From Ustilago trichophora (lineage: Eukaryota; Basidiomycota; Ustilaginomycetes; Ustilaginales; Ustilaginaceae): a stretch of 64,000 nt of DNA. The notes under the pieces were generated by a model. That model was not told the DNA's origin, searched no databases, and saw nothing but the letters and a program-made list of their open reading frames with translations. The position numbers were made by a program, and so were the translations under genes. The stretch covers positions 680,151 through 744,150 of the forward strand of contig OOIN01000024.1 in NCBI GenBank assembly GCA_900323505.1. Direction: 5' to 3'. Every line of letters starts with the position of its first letter. Position 1 is the first letter of the stretch. This document shows positions 40,988-51,580 of this stretch, in pieces.

Positions 40988-41932
40988 TCACTTGGACGGA
41001 CCGGCATTGCGCTGAGCCCGGACCTGATTTGCGGCTTTCTCGCGGTCCTGGCCCTTCTTGACGTAGTCGTCCTTGTACAGCAAGCTCGACACATCGCCAG
41101 ATTGAACCGCCGCGAGGCGTTTCTGCATGCGCGCTTGTGAGTCGGCGAGCTCCTTTTGCGCCTCTGGATCGAGCGTGGCCGTGATCTTGGGCAAGACGAA
41201 GACCATAGCCATGGCCACGAATGCTAGAATCATCATGGGACCACCCATGCCAATGAGCGAGCCGAGCGTCAAGGGAGCTGCCTCGGTGTAGTAGTCGACT
41301 CGTTTGAGAGCGTGAAGGATGAGAGGGTGAAAGACCAGGTTGGACGAGAGAATCGAGACCAGTGATGTGCCACTGTGGGGTGAGAGAGAATACAGGTGCA
41401 AACAATGGGTCAATATTCATGTTTTCAGAAAAGCGATCTTGTTCTTGCACTATAGCACCGGTAACGGGTCAACTTACGGTGTGAAAATGCGAATCTGAGG
41501 TGGCTTGCCAAGTTGAGGATCAAGGATATCGATCCGGTACTTGTCAAAAGTATGCGTGCGAGATACGATGTCAAGAGTGTATGCGCCTTGGTCGAGATCT
41601 CTAAAGATGAAGCTTCCATCGACGGCTACGAGGGTGGATCGGTCTCGCTGCTGACCGAATGCCGCCAAGTCGATCGAGTGATTTGAGCCAGCTGTTGGGG
41701 TACCGATGACAGGTCGACTCTCTTCGGGAGAGACCTCATCAGCAGTGATTGGCGCTGGTTGCGGAGGAATGGCCTGGAGAAGGACCCGAGTGTTTGGGCC
41801 AAGGTTGAGCAGATGGCCTAGCTCTGCATTTGGTTGGATCTGGCCTCGAAAGTCCTGCCCGGCGCATGCCGAGGAGACCAAGGTGGCCAGCGCCACCGAG
41901 ATGATCAGTTTGATACGATCTTGCCCATTCAT
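40988..41932 (-). CDS. EMC7: EMC7, ER membrane protein complex subunit 7 (two exons)
   Basis: Exon 1 is 41478-41932 and exon 2 40988-41372, with a 105-nt intron (GTAAGTT donor, CCCACAG acceptor), giving 279 aa. An N-terminal signal peptide (LIISVALATLVSSACA) is followed by a lumenal beta-sandwich (GQIQPNAEL..., GSFIFRDLDQGAYTLDIVSRTHTFDKYRIDI, the EMC7/carboxypeptidase-regulatory-like fold). The second exon gives a transmembrane segment (GGPMMILAFVAMAMVFVLP) and a basic cytosolic tail. EMC7 is a lumenal-facing subunit of the EMC insertase, which inserts and folds ER membrane proteins. The start at 41932 is the ATG just before the signal peptide; upstream in-frame sequence is an (ATG)n microsatellite. 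Confidence 0.9.
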
Positions 41933-42149
41933 CTTGCTGACGAGACAGGGACCTGACCAAGTAGCAACAGAGTGGTGTGCTAAGAAAAAGCGTTCCCACC
42001 TTGGACTCAGCCTTGTTTGCGTGTACTGTATTGTACAGCATGCCGAGCAGCAGACTCTTCTCCGGATTTCACGCCCACAAACCCAGTTGGGCCGACTTCC
42101 GAGTTCCTGCATTCTGCACTCAGCATGCAGGGGCCAACTGAGCGTTTTT

Positions 42150-42212
42150 ATCATCATCATCATCATCATCATCATCATTATCCTCATAGTCGTGATCATC
42201 ATCATCATCATC
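42150..42212 (+). repeat. (ATC)n trinucleotide microsatellite
   Basis: Two runs of CAT/ATC units separated by TTATCCTCATAGTCGTG, ending 4 bp before the ATG of the broken NTPase-nuclease gene, so the repeat is in its leader. Confidence 0.9.
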
Positions 42213-42215
42213 AGC

Positions 42216-45200
42216 ATGGAATCTCAGCATCCGTCGCGCCCCATCAAAGGCACTGACTTCGAGTCTCTCTGGCAGCATCTTACACATCTCATCAACAAGA
42301 CAGATCCTAGTGCCAGCCTCATTCAGCCCGGCTGCAAAGATGTGGTAGACCAAGATTTGGCACATCAGATCTCGTCTATATTCAGCGTGGCTGGTTGGGC
42401 GGTGCAATGCTTCTATCCGTTGCGTGAGGTGCACAAGCGAGCGATTCGAACCTACATTGAGGATGTTTTCACCACGCTTGATTCGCTCCAATCGCACAAA
42501 TCGTCCATACTCCACCAGTCTCGCCCCACAACGCTGCCCGCAGCTGGAGAATCCAGTTACAACATGACCCCTATGCGTCGATAAGCCATTCAAGTTGCGA
42601 GCAGCGCAAGCCTTGTCAATCCAGCTGTCTGGTCCCACTTGTCCAAATCCTTGCAAATAATCAACGATATCCGCATAAGCCTACTGCAGCCGGAGGAGGT
42701 CGATGCCGAGACCAATGAATGCGAGCGCGAAGCGCTCGCATCTCAAATCAACGCATTTCTCTTGGGAGTCAAACGCGTGCATCGACGCCTCGTCCATCTC
42801 TTTCCAAACCTTTCCACCGTCTCATTCATACCAGAAGACTGCGGTCATGCCGTCGTTGACGCGCTCGCCCGTCTCGAGCAATCGAATGATGTCACCCAAG
42901 ATGAGGCGCTTGCCCATATCCTCCTTCGGCTCCCAGCCTCCAACTCAAGTCCTGATCGATCCAAGGACAATCCAGAACTTGAGCGCCACTTTGCTCAACA
43001 GCTTCAGAGAACCTATCGAGGCGATGCACCGGCCCGTTTCCTTCGATTCGTCGACAATGTGCACAGACATTTTACCAAGTCGGTCAAGGGTGTGCCTTTC
43101 TTTGACTCGTACTTGAAGGGCACCTCGATTGTACAGTCAAGCGGCACTGGCAAGACACGCTTGGTTTTCAAGCTTGCCAAAAGAGCTCCTCTTCTCTACG
43201 TTTGTGTGCGTCGCAAAGCGCCTCATCAGCGTTCCAGCGTCAAGAACGGATTCCCTCTCGCAGAGCAAAACCTGTTTGAATTCTTTCGCAATGCCACTTC
43301 AGCCACTAGGGCTTCTTGTGATCTTCAGGTGGCTGCCTTTATTGGTGCCTGGTTTGAGACTCTTAGCTCAAAACTCAATGAATACACCACAGCTCAGGAC
43401 AAGTACCTCTTCCTCGTCCAACTCAATGACTTTGGTGGTCCGGGCTACAGTCAACGCAACCCTTTTTCGACGCAGTGCTTGTCGCTGCCCGCCTCAAATT
43501 AGTCCAGACTACAACGACATCTTCCTCTATTGGCCAAAGGTGCGTCTTCAGCGCTTGCCTCGATACCACCGTGTCTGACCTAAGCCAATAGCTCGGCCCG
43601 GTTCGAGACTGGCTATGGGATCAGCACAAAGTCGAATCTCAATCTCTTGGTATCGAACGCCCCCCCCGTCTTCGTTGCATTTGATGAATGCGTCGACCTC
43701 ATTGTGCCCAAGTCTGGCCGCAGTGCAGACGATCATCAACTCAACAGCCTTCGTCGAGCCTGGCACCACATGCTGCAACTCGAGAAGAAGCAGGACAACG
43801 TCACCTTCTGGCTGCTCCTTCTCAGTACCAACACAGGCGCAGCTCAACTTATCGAACCCCAGGATCTTCAAGCCTCAGCGCGGGCACCAGAAAAGCAGCC
43901 CTTGCCCGTTTTCATCGGACTGGGATTTGACGTTCTGCGAAGCGATCGGCCTAGGCTGGATAGCCCCAATGACGTTTCCAATGTACGGCACTTGCGAAGC
44001 TACGGTCGTCCTCTGTGGGGTTCGCTGCCGCTGGAAACATTCTGGGAGGTGGCCGAGTTCAAGCTGCTTGGCGCAAAAGAATTTAACGCCAATGATGCCG
44101 TGCTGTGCTACAATCTTTTGGCCTCGCGACTGGCGCTGCGGCTTGTCCCAACCCATCATGGCGACTCGGCCCTCTTTGGCGAGCAAAAGTCGCTGATTAC
44201 CCGATCCATTGATCGACATATGCGCATTCTCCACCAAGTCATTCAACATACTAGTTTGGCCATCGTCACGCCGTCAGAACCTGTGCTGGCCGTCGGCGCT
44301 GCAAACATCATGCTCGCCGCTCCGAGCAGAGACGGCAAATCCGACCCCATGCCGGCTTACGCCAAGATCATCGACACTTTCACCACGCAGTGCCTTCCCA
44401 CGCTGGCACAGACCTTCTTAGAGGGACGCATGGCGAATGCGAATTTATGGCACGTTTCGCCCTCATGGCTGCCTGGGATGCAGTCAAACTTCCTCTGTTG
44501 CAAGGCAAGAAATCTGGTCCCGCTTCCGTTGTTGCTTGGCCAGTACTATTGCAATCTTTCTTGAAACAACTTGCAACACTTGACCAACAAGGCAGCTCTG
44601 TAATTAACGATGCCATCCATGCCGTTTGCCAACAGGTCCGCAATCGGCTTTTCCGTTCCAGCCAACCAAATATTAGCGCTTGTAACCGTAACACCGATGG
44701 CAACAGCAATAGCGACGAGGATGTGGGCGCATGGCTCAACTTCACCCACTTTGACACACTCCCCCATGGGATCAGCTGCATCTCGCCCGACTATCTGTGG
44801 TACTGTTGGAAGCGCGGCGTTGCTATTCAGATGGCTCACGGCCAACCGGGTGTCGACGGTATCATTCCGATCTTTGTAGGTCGACTCTCGCAAAAGTTCC
44901 GAGCGCCTGATCAGAGCCACTTGCAGGCTGATGAGGTTGACGCAATCGACGAGCGCCAGGTCGCTCGACAAATGACCTACATTGCATGGGAGGCTAAATA
45001 CAGAGACCAGGCTATGAGCCGCGCAGAGGCTTCTGACCAAGCCAGGAGTGGACCGACCTTGCTGCTCGCAGCATGCGATGCCGATTTGCATGCCCAGATG
45101 GATGCCGCTGATAGCAGCACGCCTTTGAGACAGCCGCTTACGCGTGCCAGTCTTGTTACCGTGATTGCTGATCTGGGCACAGAACAGGCTTTCTCCGATG

Positions 45201-45604
45201 GCAGAAATCTTCCGCCACGAGCTGACTTGGTAACGCACAGGGATGGCAGTCATACATTCCTACATCTTTGGATTCGGGGCATCAAAGATCCGCAGGTGTA
45301 CCCATGCTTTGATGTCCTGGGCATTCGGGCTAAGTTGATGGCACTCTTCAAGACCGTGACAGACACACCTTCGTACGAAGAGGACAACAAGATTCCCTCG
45401 ATCATGTGGAATTCGGAAGCGCATCCCGAGTCTCAATCACACGTCAGCGATGGGCCTCCGCCATCTCGTTGCCCTGGTCATCTTGGTCCAGACCTCCAGC
45501 CGACGGCAAAAGCGATTACGATGGGGAGCCAATGGATCTCTGACAGAAACCTCAAAGCAAGCATAGTATCTGCACCTTTCAATGGCTGTCGGCACGGCGG
45601 ATAA
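42216..45604 (+). pseudogene. Broken P-loop NTPase plus PD-(D/E)xK-like nuclease gene (Crinkler-type NTPase family)
   Basis: One gene spread over three frames. It starts at ATG 42216 and meets an in-frame TAA at 42582-42584, after which the same frame is open again. The Walker A motif SSGTGKTRLVFKLAK lies near 43134-43178. The frame shifts by one base near the T5 tract at 43463-43467. A normal 52-nt intron (43540-43591, GTGCGT...AATAG) joins in frame to the Walker B motif VFVAFDEC near 43671. A second one-base shift falls near 44444-44446. The last part carries GVDGIIPIF (~44850) and YIAWEAKYR (~44977), which fit the D...ExK residues of a restriction-endonuclease-like fold. This NTPase-REase pairing is known for large basidiomycete families related to Crinkler effectors. 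Intact splice sites and long open stretches mean recent decay or base-calling errors. Confidence 0.65.
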
Positions 45605-45659
45605 TTTGAGGATTGAGCGCATATGTTTTTGTGGAGCGGCCATGTACTGTACGCGCGGA

Positions 45660-47216
45660 TCAAAAACGAGACCGTTTACGGCTGGGCGCGGCTGTTCTAG
45701 CACTGGCAGAGGTTGCCACGGAGGATGTCGAGCTAGCTGGAGGTGCGTTGGCGCCACGCTTGATCCTCGCAATCTCTTGGCGTCGCCGCAGCTGTTCGTC
45801 ACGCGCGGCGTTTGCACGCGACGGACTGATTTGTGATGCTGTGGGGTTGAAGGACGGGGGCGGTGGAGTCAGAGTAGGACTCGTCTGCCGCAATGATGGT
45901 AGCAATTTGTTGCCTTTGCTCTCCGGCGATATGTCGGTCTCTGAGGCTCTCTCGGGTCGATCGACATCTTTGGAGAGATGAGACTGTGCAGCCACAAAAG
46001 ATGAGGGATGCATACTTGCGATGCTTGAGCCGAGAACCGGGAGGCTCTCTTCTTCACTCGTGTCAGAATCGTGTTGCTGATCGCCTATAGTAGAAGGCGC
46101 TTGTCCGTTGTTGTTGTCATCAACAAGTGTCGCAGATGCGTGGTATGCAGGTCGAACGGAACTGTCGAGACGTGCTGTGAGCGTGGTGTCGCCGTCATCA
46201 GAGCTTTGTTCGGGGACAGGCGATGTGGACTTTGTTCTCTTGTTGGAGTTTGGGTCGACATAGACAGCCTTGTGCTTAGTCTGGGGCAAAAAGCATCCAG
46301 GTGGGCCGAAAAAGAGCAGGTCGGAATGGTCGTCGAGGCTGTCGAGACGGAAAGCTTCATCAGACGAAGCGGATCCGATCTCGAAATCCAGTGGAAAGGG
46401 TTTCGGGTTTTTTGTATGGGTTGGGCTGGCAATGGGCCTGGCGCGCTCGTATTTAGAACGAGGAGAGTCAAGATCGGTCGTTTGGGATGGGTTGTCGGCG
46501 TCAAATTGAGTAGATATTGGCAGACCAGCTTGGGTCAGAGCAGAGCGACGTAGAAGCTCGAGTAAGTCGCTAGTGATGAGGTTATGTGATGTCGTATTAC
46601 CGAGGAAGGAAGAGGTAGCGTTGGTCGCAAAAGCTGCGGCGAGGCTGAGCAAGGGTCGAACAAAATGTAAAGAGAGCAGGTCGGACAAGGACGCATGGTC
46701 GAGAGGATCGAGATCAAAGGTTGTTTTGAAGATGCGCTCGTCTTGATCGTTGGTGGACTTGACGCTGATGGAGAGGGAAGAGGAAAAGCGAGTCGTCTCG
46801 AGATCTATTTTGGTTTTGAGTGATGGATTTCGCGCCGTGTGCGGATCAAGGGCATGATGAATGGCAGCCACGATCGCCTTTAGACGCGGCGAGTTCTCGT
46901 CCGAGTCTAGATGGGCTGTAGTCGAAGATGCTGCTGCTGTTGTTGTTGTTGCTACTGCTGCTGCTGCTGCTAGCTGAGTGCGGCGATTGGCAGTTCGCAG
47001 AGAGATACCCTCGTAGAAAGCGGTACATGCGTCGCAGTCGAGCAACAAGAAGCCGAGCTGGTTGCGTGCTGACGAGTGCGCGAGCTTGTAAAGGAAAGTA
47101 GAGGCTGGATCGGATGTGGAGGACCGGAGAGGACGAAAGGGAAGCTTAAGAAAGCCTCGGTCGAGCTCATACGACCATTCGAGCAGATTTACGTCTTCGA
47201 CATCCGTGTTGGTCAT
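45660..47216 (-). CDS. XLF/Nej1-like non-homologous end-joining factor
   Basis: A 518-aa single-exon protein. The first ~75 residues (LLEWSYELDRGFLKLPFRPL..., FLYKLAHSS..., LGFLLLDCDACTAFYEGISL..., RRTQ) follow the XRCC4-like-factor head domain: W near the start, then a strand carrying LLxxD and an aromatic-Tyr-Glu. A helical stretch follows (about 170-230, LSDLLSLHFVRPLLSLAAAF). The rest is long, disordered and Ser/Asp-rich, and ends in SRKRSRF, a terminal basic cluster plus aromatic residue resembling the Ku-binding motif that ends vertebrate XLF and yeast Nej1. XLF bridges DNA ends with XRCC4-ligase IV. It is longer than known XLF proteins (200-340 aa) because of the linker. A CTG repeat at 46930-46975 encodes Ala/Thr runs. 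It is convergent with the broken nuclease gene 55 nt away. Confidence 0.65.
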   Translation of the reverse strand: MTNTDVEDVNLLEWSYELDRGFLKLPFRPLRSSTSDPASTFLYKLAHSSARNQLGFLLLDCDACTAFYEGISLRTANRRTQLAAAAAVATTTTAAASSTTAHLDSDENSPRLKAIVAAIHHALDPHTARNPSLKTKIDLETTRFSSSLSISVKSTNDQDERIFKTTFDLDPLDHASLSDLLSLHFVRPLLSLAAAFATNATSSFLGNTTSHNLITSDLLELLRRSALTQAGLPISTQFDADNPSQTTDLDSPRSKYERARPIASPTHTKNPKPFPLDFEIGSASSDEAFRLDSLDDHSDLLFFGPPGCFLPQTKHKAVYVDPNSNKRTKSTSPVPEQSSDDGDTTLTARLDSSVRPAYHASATLVDDNNNGQAPSTIGDQQHDSDTSEEESLPVLGSSIASMHPSSFVAAQSHLSKDVDRPERASETDISPESKGNKLLPSLRQTSPTLTPPPPSFNPTASQISPSRANAARDEQLRRRQEIARIKRGANAPPASSTSSVATSASARTAAPSRKRSRF

Positions 47217-47595
47217 GTTTGTCGAGAAAGAGTCGAGAGGATGAGCTTGGAACCGATCGCATTAAAGTGAATGGAATTGAATCGAACCGAACCGAATCGA
47301 TTTGATACAGCTATCATGGCCATAGCATGTCGAGAGGCTTTGGCAGACGCAAAAGCATGGCGAAACTTGTCGAGACCGTTGGTTGGATGCGATTGCAAAT
47401 GTGTGGTTGCAGCGGTTGGGAAATGTAAGAGCAAACAAAGTGGAACAAGGGAGCGACAAGCACCAAGAAGCTCAAAGACCCTCAAAAGTGGTATAACACA
47501 ATCTTACCGATTTGAGCCAGTGAGAGCAAGCTGCATCGACCGATTCGTGCATCGACCGATTCGATTCGATTCGATTGCACACCTCTTTGACGTTT

Positions 47596-47598
<3 letters not shown>

Positions 47599-47632
<34 letters not shown>
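47599..47632 (+). repeat. (GA)n dinucleotide microsatellite
   Basis: Seventeen uninterrupted AG units in the divergent intergenic region. Confidence 0.95.
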
Positions 47633-47697
47633 CGCAAAAAAAACACGCTCGAAACGCGGCGCGTCGACTTGAGCAGTCTGTTCGGCTGGTGTGCCAT

Positions 47698-47742
47698 GCT
47701 GATCGCTGATCGCTGATCGCTGATCCATCCATCCATCCATCC
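47698..47742 (+). repeat. (GATCGCT)n and (ATCC)n tandem repeats
   Basis: About four 7-bp units followed directly by five 4-bp units; simple-sequence DNA. Confidence 0.85.
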
Positions 47743-48156
47743 AGCCGTCCGCTCTTGTTTTAGCCGCTACTCTAATGAGATTCGGCATCTTGGCTTGATA
47801 CCACCATCACCAGCTAACCCATCAGCATTAGCACCATCAACGACAGCTACACCACTATTCACTTTAACGCTCTGTACACTCTCCCAGTCAGTCAAAGGCA
47901 GTGTTGTCATTGTTGCCTTGGCCGAATCAAGAGCATCGGGCCGAAAAGGTTGGATGGTTGTTGTTAAAATTGGCACCGCGGAATTCGGAAAAGCGACTGT
48001 ACTGTACAGTACAGAACTGCACGTTAGTGTACATCTTGTCAAAAGTCAGCCCATTCGGTCAACAAGTGTGCTTTGCTAAGAGCAAACCAACACATCATCA
48101 CCCCACTCGTCCTTACCCCTCACCTGCAATCACCCGCATCAGCTCAGCTCAACAAT

Positions 48157-49818
48157 ATGGTCACCACAAGGTATGTCGATTCTACCACTTTCCACCCTCG
48201 CTAGCCAGCTCCTCCCTTGATAACTATAACGCTTCTGTCTTGGCCCGACCTGATCGTTCACCCTTTCCTTTTTCTCCACCACCTTGCCCCCAGAGCTCAA
48301 TCGCGAACGCCGCGAAAACCCAAAAGTCGAGTCTCGTTCCCTGCTGACTCGGTCGATAACTCGCCTGCACCCGCTACACCCACGCCTGCACCCGCATCTG
48401 CACCGCGCTCCAACTCGTCTCGCAACTCTCCTACAAAGAGGTCTTCTTCTTCCACTTCTCTCTCTCTGTCCACATCTGCTTCTCCTGCCATCCGCCGACG
48501 CAAGTCTTCCACCATGAGCCAAAAGTCGCTCTCCAAGGAGCAGCTCGGTCCCAAGACCACCCACTACGAGTTTGCCGGTCCTCTCGGCGCTGCTTTTGTC
48601 TCGCTCACCGTTCCCTTCTTCTCGTACTACCTCTACTTTGGATGCTCCGACAAGCTCGGCTGTGCTCTCACTCTGCCCATCCACAACCCCGATGCACTCC
48701 GCATCTTGTTTGTCAATGGCGTCAAGGACAGTCTCTTTGACACTACCGCTTGGGCCATCTACGCTGCATGGTATACATTCACCGTCCTCGCCTGGATCGT
48801 CCTGCCCGGTCGCGACTTTGAAGGTACCGAACTCCGAACAGGCCAGCGTCTGCATTACAAGCTCAACGCCTTTGCCACCTTTACCGTCACCATGGTCGCT
48901 TGCGTCGCTTGGATCTTCTACAAAGGTCCCGAGGGCTTCACCATCTTCTACCACCACTGGCCCGGTCTTCTTTCCGCCGCCCTCTTCAACTCGTTCGCCC
49001 AGGCCGTCTACTGCTATCTCAGCTCGTTTGGCGATGCCAAGTTGCTTGCTCTTGGAGGCAACTCGGGCAATGTCCTCTACGATTGGTTCATCGGCCGTGA
49101 GCTCAACCCCCGCATCGGTAGCTTTGACATCAAGTCATTCAACGAGCTTCGCCCCGGTCTCATTCTGTGGGCCATTCTCGACATCAGCTGTGCCTGCCAT
49201 CAATACGTTCAGCTGCACGGTCGCGTGACCGACAGCATGGTTCTCGTTTGCGCCTTCCACCTCTGGTATGTCGCCGATGCGCTCTTCATGGAATCGGCCA
49301 TCTTCTCCACCATGGACATCACCACCGACGGCTTTGGTTTCATGTTGTCCGTGGGCGATCTCGTCTGGGTTCCCTTCGTCTACAGTCTGCAGGCACGCTA
49401 CCTCGCTTTCCGACCCGTCCACCTTGGCATCGCCGGAACTGCCGCCATCATTGGCGTCAATCTCATCGGATACTACATCTTCCGCGAGGCCAATTCGGAG
49501 AAGAACCAGTTCCGCAACGGCAGCAACCCCAAGAACCTCAAGTACATGACTACAGCTACAGGCCGCAAGCTCTTGACCTCGGGCTGGTGGGGACGTTCGC
49601 GACATCCCAACTACCTGGGTGACTGGATCATGGCTTGGGCTTGGTCGCTCCCCTGTGGCTTTGCTACCCCCTTGCCTTACTTCTACGTTGCTTACTTTGC
49701 TGTCCTCCTCGTGCACCGTCAACTCAGGGACGACGAGGCATGCCAGAAAAAGTACGGCAAGGACTGGGACAAGTACTGCAAGCTTGTTCGCAGCCGTATC
49801 ATTCCTGGTATCTACTAG
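48157..49818 (+). CDS. ERG24: Delta(14)-sterol reductase (two exons)
   Basis: A tiny first exon (48157-48170: ATG GTC ACC ACA AG) splices over a 123-nt intron (GTATGT donor, CCCCAG acceptor) to exon 2 at 48294-49818, giving 512 aa. The enzyme reduces the C14=C15 double bond of the sterol intermediate made by lanosterol 14-demethylase, in the ER, on the ergosterol pathway. The N-terminal ~75 residues are Ser/Pro/Arg-rich. About eight to ten membrane segments follow. Family signatures are LLALGGNSGNVLYDWFIGRELNP, SWWGRSRHPNYLGDW-like GWWGRSRHPNYLGDW, and the C-terminal HRQLRDDEACQKKYGKDW...IIPGIY. The signatures also occur in ERG4-type reductases, but the N-terminal half fits ERG24. It is the last ordinary gene before the subtelomere. 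Confidence 0.92.
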
Positions 49819-50082
49819 ACGGATGACATCATTCTTGCAAGGTCAAACCCTAGAACCCGCCCCTTTGCTTGACAGTCCCACTTGCTTTCAAGCGAGTGGG
49901 TCAGGTGTGGCTGTGATGCTGGCCCGGTTCCACCTCAGAACAGATCGTTTCTTATCTATCCTTCCATCGTAGCAATCACACCATGCCTTGATCCTACATC
50001 CGCTTGTTTGAGATTTGCTTCTCGATAGATTTTTGGCCTTTTCGTCTCCTTTCCATGTACTTTACACACACACAGAATAACG

Positions 50083-50100
50083 CCTAGCCCTAGCCCTAGG
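50083..50100 (+). repeat. Interstitial CCCTAG tract (degenerate telomere-like)
   Basis: CCTAGCCCTAGCCCTAGG: about three CCCTAG units, one base different from CCCTAA, the complement of TTAGGG. They are opposite in orientation to the terminal array. Confidence 0.6.
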
Positions 50101-51144
50101 CCGCGGTGCGCCAGCCGCGGGAGAAGCACCAGTCCGTCCCGCCAAAATGGCCAACCTGACCACGCTCCGTCAGCCTGAGGGACGCATCAAAAAACACTGG
50201 TGCAGTGCCGCAACGGAAAATTCTTTTTCCTTGGCTGGGCAGCGGACAGGTGGGTGACGGACGCGTCAAAATTCAGGGAAATTGCTAGCGTGACAGACAC
50301 GCTCACCCACACTTCTCTAGTGCCTGACAGACCAATCCAACTTTTTGGCTGAGCGGCCCACTCACCCAGCAGACTCACTGAGCTGTCCGTCACTTCACTG
50401 ACTGGCAGACAGCATGAGTGACAGACATGACTGACTGACTGACTTGGTGAAGTGACAGACGTGACTGACTGGCAGACATGATTGAGGAAGTGATTCCTGC
50501 TGCAGACATATGCAGTGATCAGGTGTGTGACGGTGACCAATGTGTACCCATGGACTGCAGCAGACGGACAAAACTCAAATACAAACATTGACAGACAATG
50601 TCAAAAAATATGTCTGCCAAAAAAATCTGATCAGAATGCTGGCCTCAAAATTGAGAGCGCAATGTGTCCTTGGAGCAAGGAGCGTGACGCGTCTGGGTAT
50701 GAGTAGACGGACTTTCATTGCACCGCACACAATTTGACTCTGCGCTGACTGACTGACAGACGCGTCAAATTTCAGTGAATTCATCTTGGCAGCGTGTACA
50801 TCCTTCAACAGCACTCTGAACAGCGGCTGGTCCGTCAAGTCATGGCTCCTTTGTCTGGAAGCGTGTGAAGGACAATGTTGAGACAACAGTCAATGACTCT
50901 CACGGCTGGAACCAACAAAGCTAACTCAGATGCTCCCAAGTGCAGACCGTTGCTTTGAGTTTGCTTTGTGTTTGACGGACAGACTTTCTCACAGCTTGAC
51001 TTTGACGTACTTGTCCTTTGTCCGCCATGCACCCACACCCTTGTCTGTCCTTCACACGCTGTACACCTTTGTCTGTTGTCCATTGTCCGTCACACACCAC
51101 AGATCTTTGTCTGCTTGTTGCTCACCGCACAGCTTTGTCTGTCC

Positions 51145-51284
51145 GTCACTGAAACAAAATTTTCCACACCGCTCACAGATCTGCGCTATCCTTTCTTGAC
51201 TTGATGGCTTTACGGTCACTGAAACAAAATTTTCCACACCGCTCACAGCTCTGCACTATCCTTTCTTGACTTGTTTGCTTTGCA
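51145..51284 (+). repeat. 70-bp direct duplication upstream of the helicase gene
   Basis: Two adjacent near-identical copies (51145-51214 and 51215-51284) that share GTCACTGAAACAAAATTTTC and the following CACACCGCTCACAG...CTATCCTTTCTTGACTTG. They differ at only a few positions in the first 60 bp. Confidence 0.85.
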
Positions 51285-51580
51285 GTGTGTGTCTGCATGA
51301 GCGTGAGTGCAAGTGAAACCATCTTACCTTTGTACGTTTCCCTCTTGGACACATTGAGTGCTTCAAGTGGCTGTTGCTGTAACCCGTTACGCTTGCTGGA
51401 ATCCTTGACCGTGTACGTCTGACTGTGCTTGCTATGTGCGCTGCTTGTCTCCTCTGAAGCATATATACTGTGCCTTTCTGACCGTTGCTGACCATCATTG
51501 CTCATCAATCCAACAATCCATTCCAGCTTCTCTCTACCGTACTCTACCACTTTTATCCACCGCCAGCAAATTCTTCAACC

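Larger units (their letters stand above)
47217..48156. promoter_or_regulatory. Divergent intergenic region with microsatellites
   Basis: Upstream region of the XLF-like gene and of ERG24. It contains a (GA)n tract at 47599-47632, (GATCGCT)n at 47698-47725 running into (ATCC)n to 47742, ATTCGATTCGATTCG-type repeats near 47550-47575, and the palindrome CTGTACTGTACAGTACAG near 47998-48015. No gene is supported. Confidence 0.5.
49819..51580. other. Core-to-subtelomere transition and promoter region of the helicase gene
   Basis: After the ERG24 3' region, a CCCTAG-type tract (50083-50100) and a CCGCGG-containing palindromic patch mark a change in sequence style. From 50150 the DNA is rich in GACTGACTG and GACAGAC strings. 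Two long matches to a GACGCGTCAAAWTTCAG motif lie at 50260-50276 and 50759-50775. MluI-box hexamers ACGCGT occur at 50261, 50687 and 50760. A 70-bp direct duplication occupies 51145-51284. A TATATA string at 51462-51468 stands about 115 bp before the helicase ATG. No gene is supported. Confidence 0.6.

Noticed and set aside
43661..43668. C8 run as a frameshift in the broken NTPase gene
   Set aside because: Splicing the 52-nt intron at 43540-43591 in the correct frame reads straight through the C run, so no shift is needed there.
48139..48957. 272-codon open frame opposite ERG24
   Set aside because: Antisense shadow; ERG24 is confirmed by splice sites and signatures.
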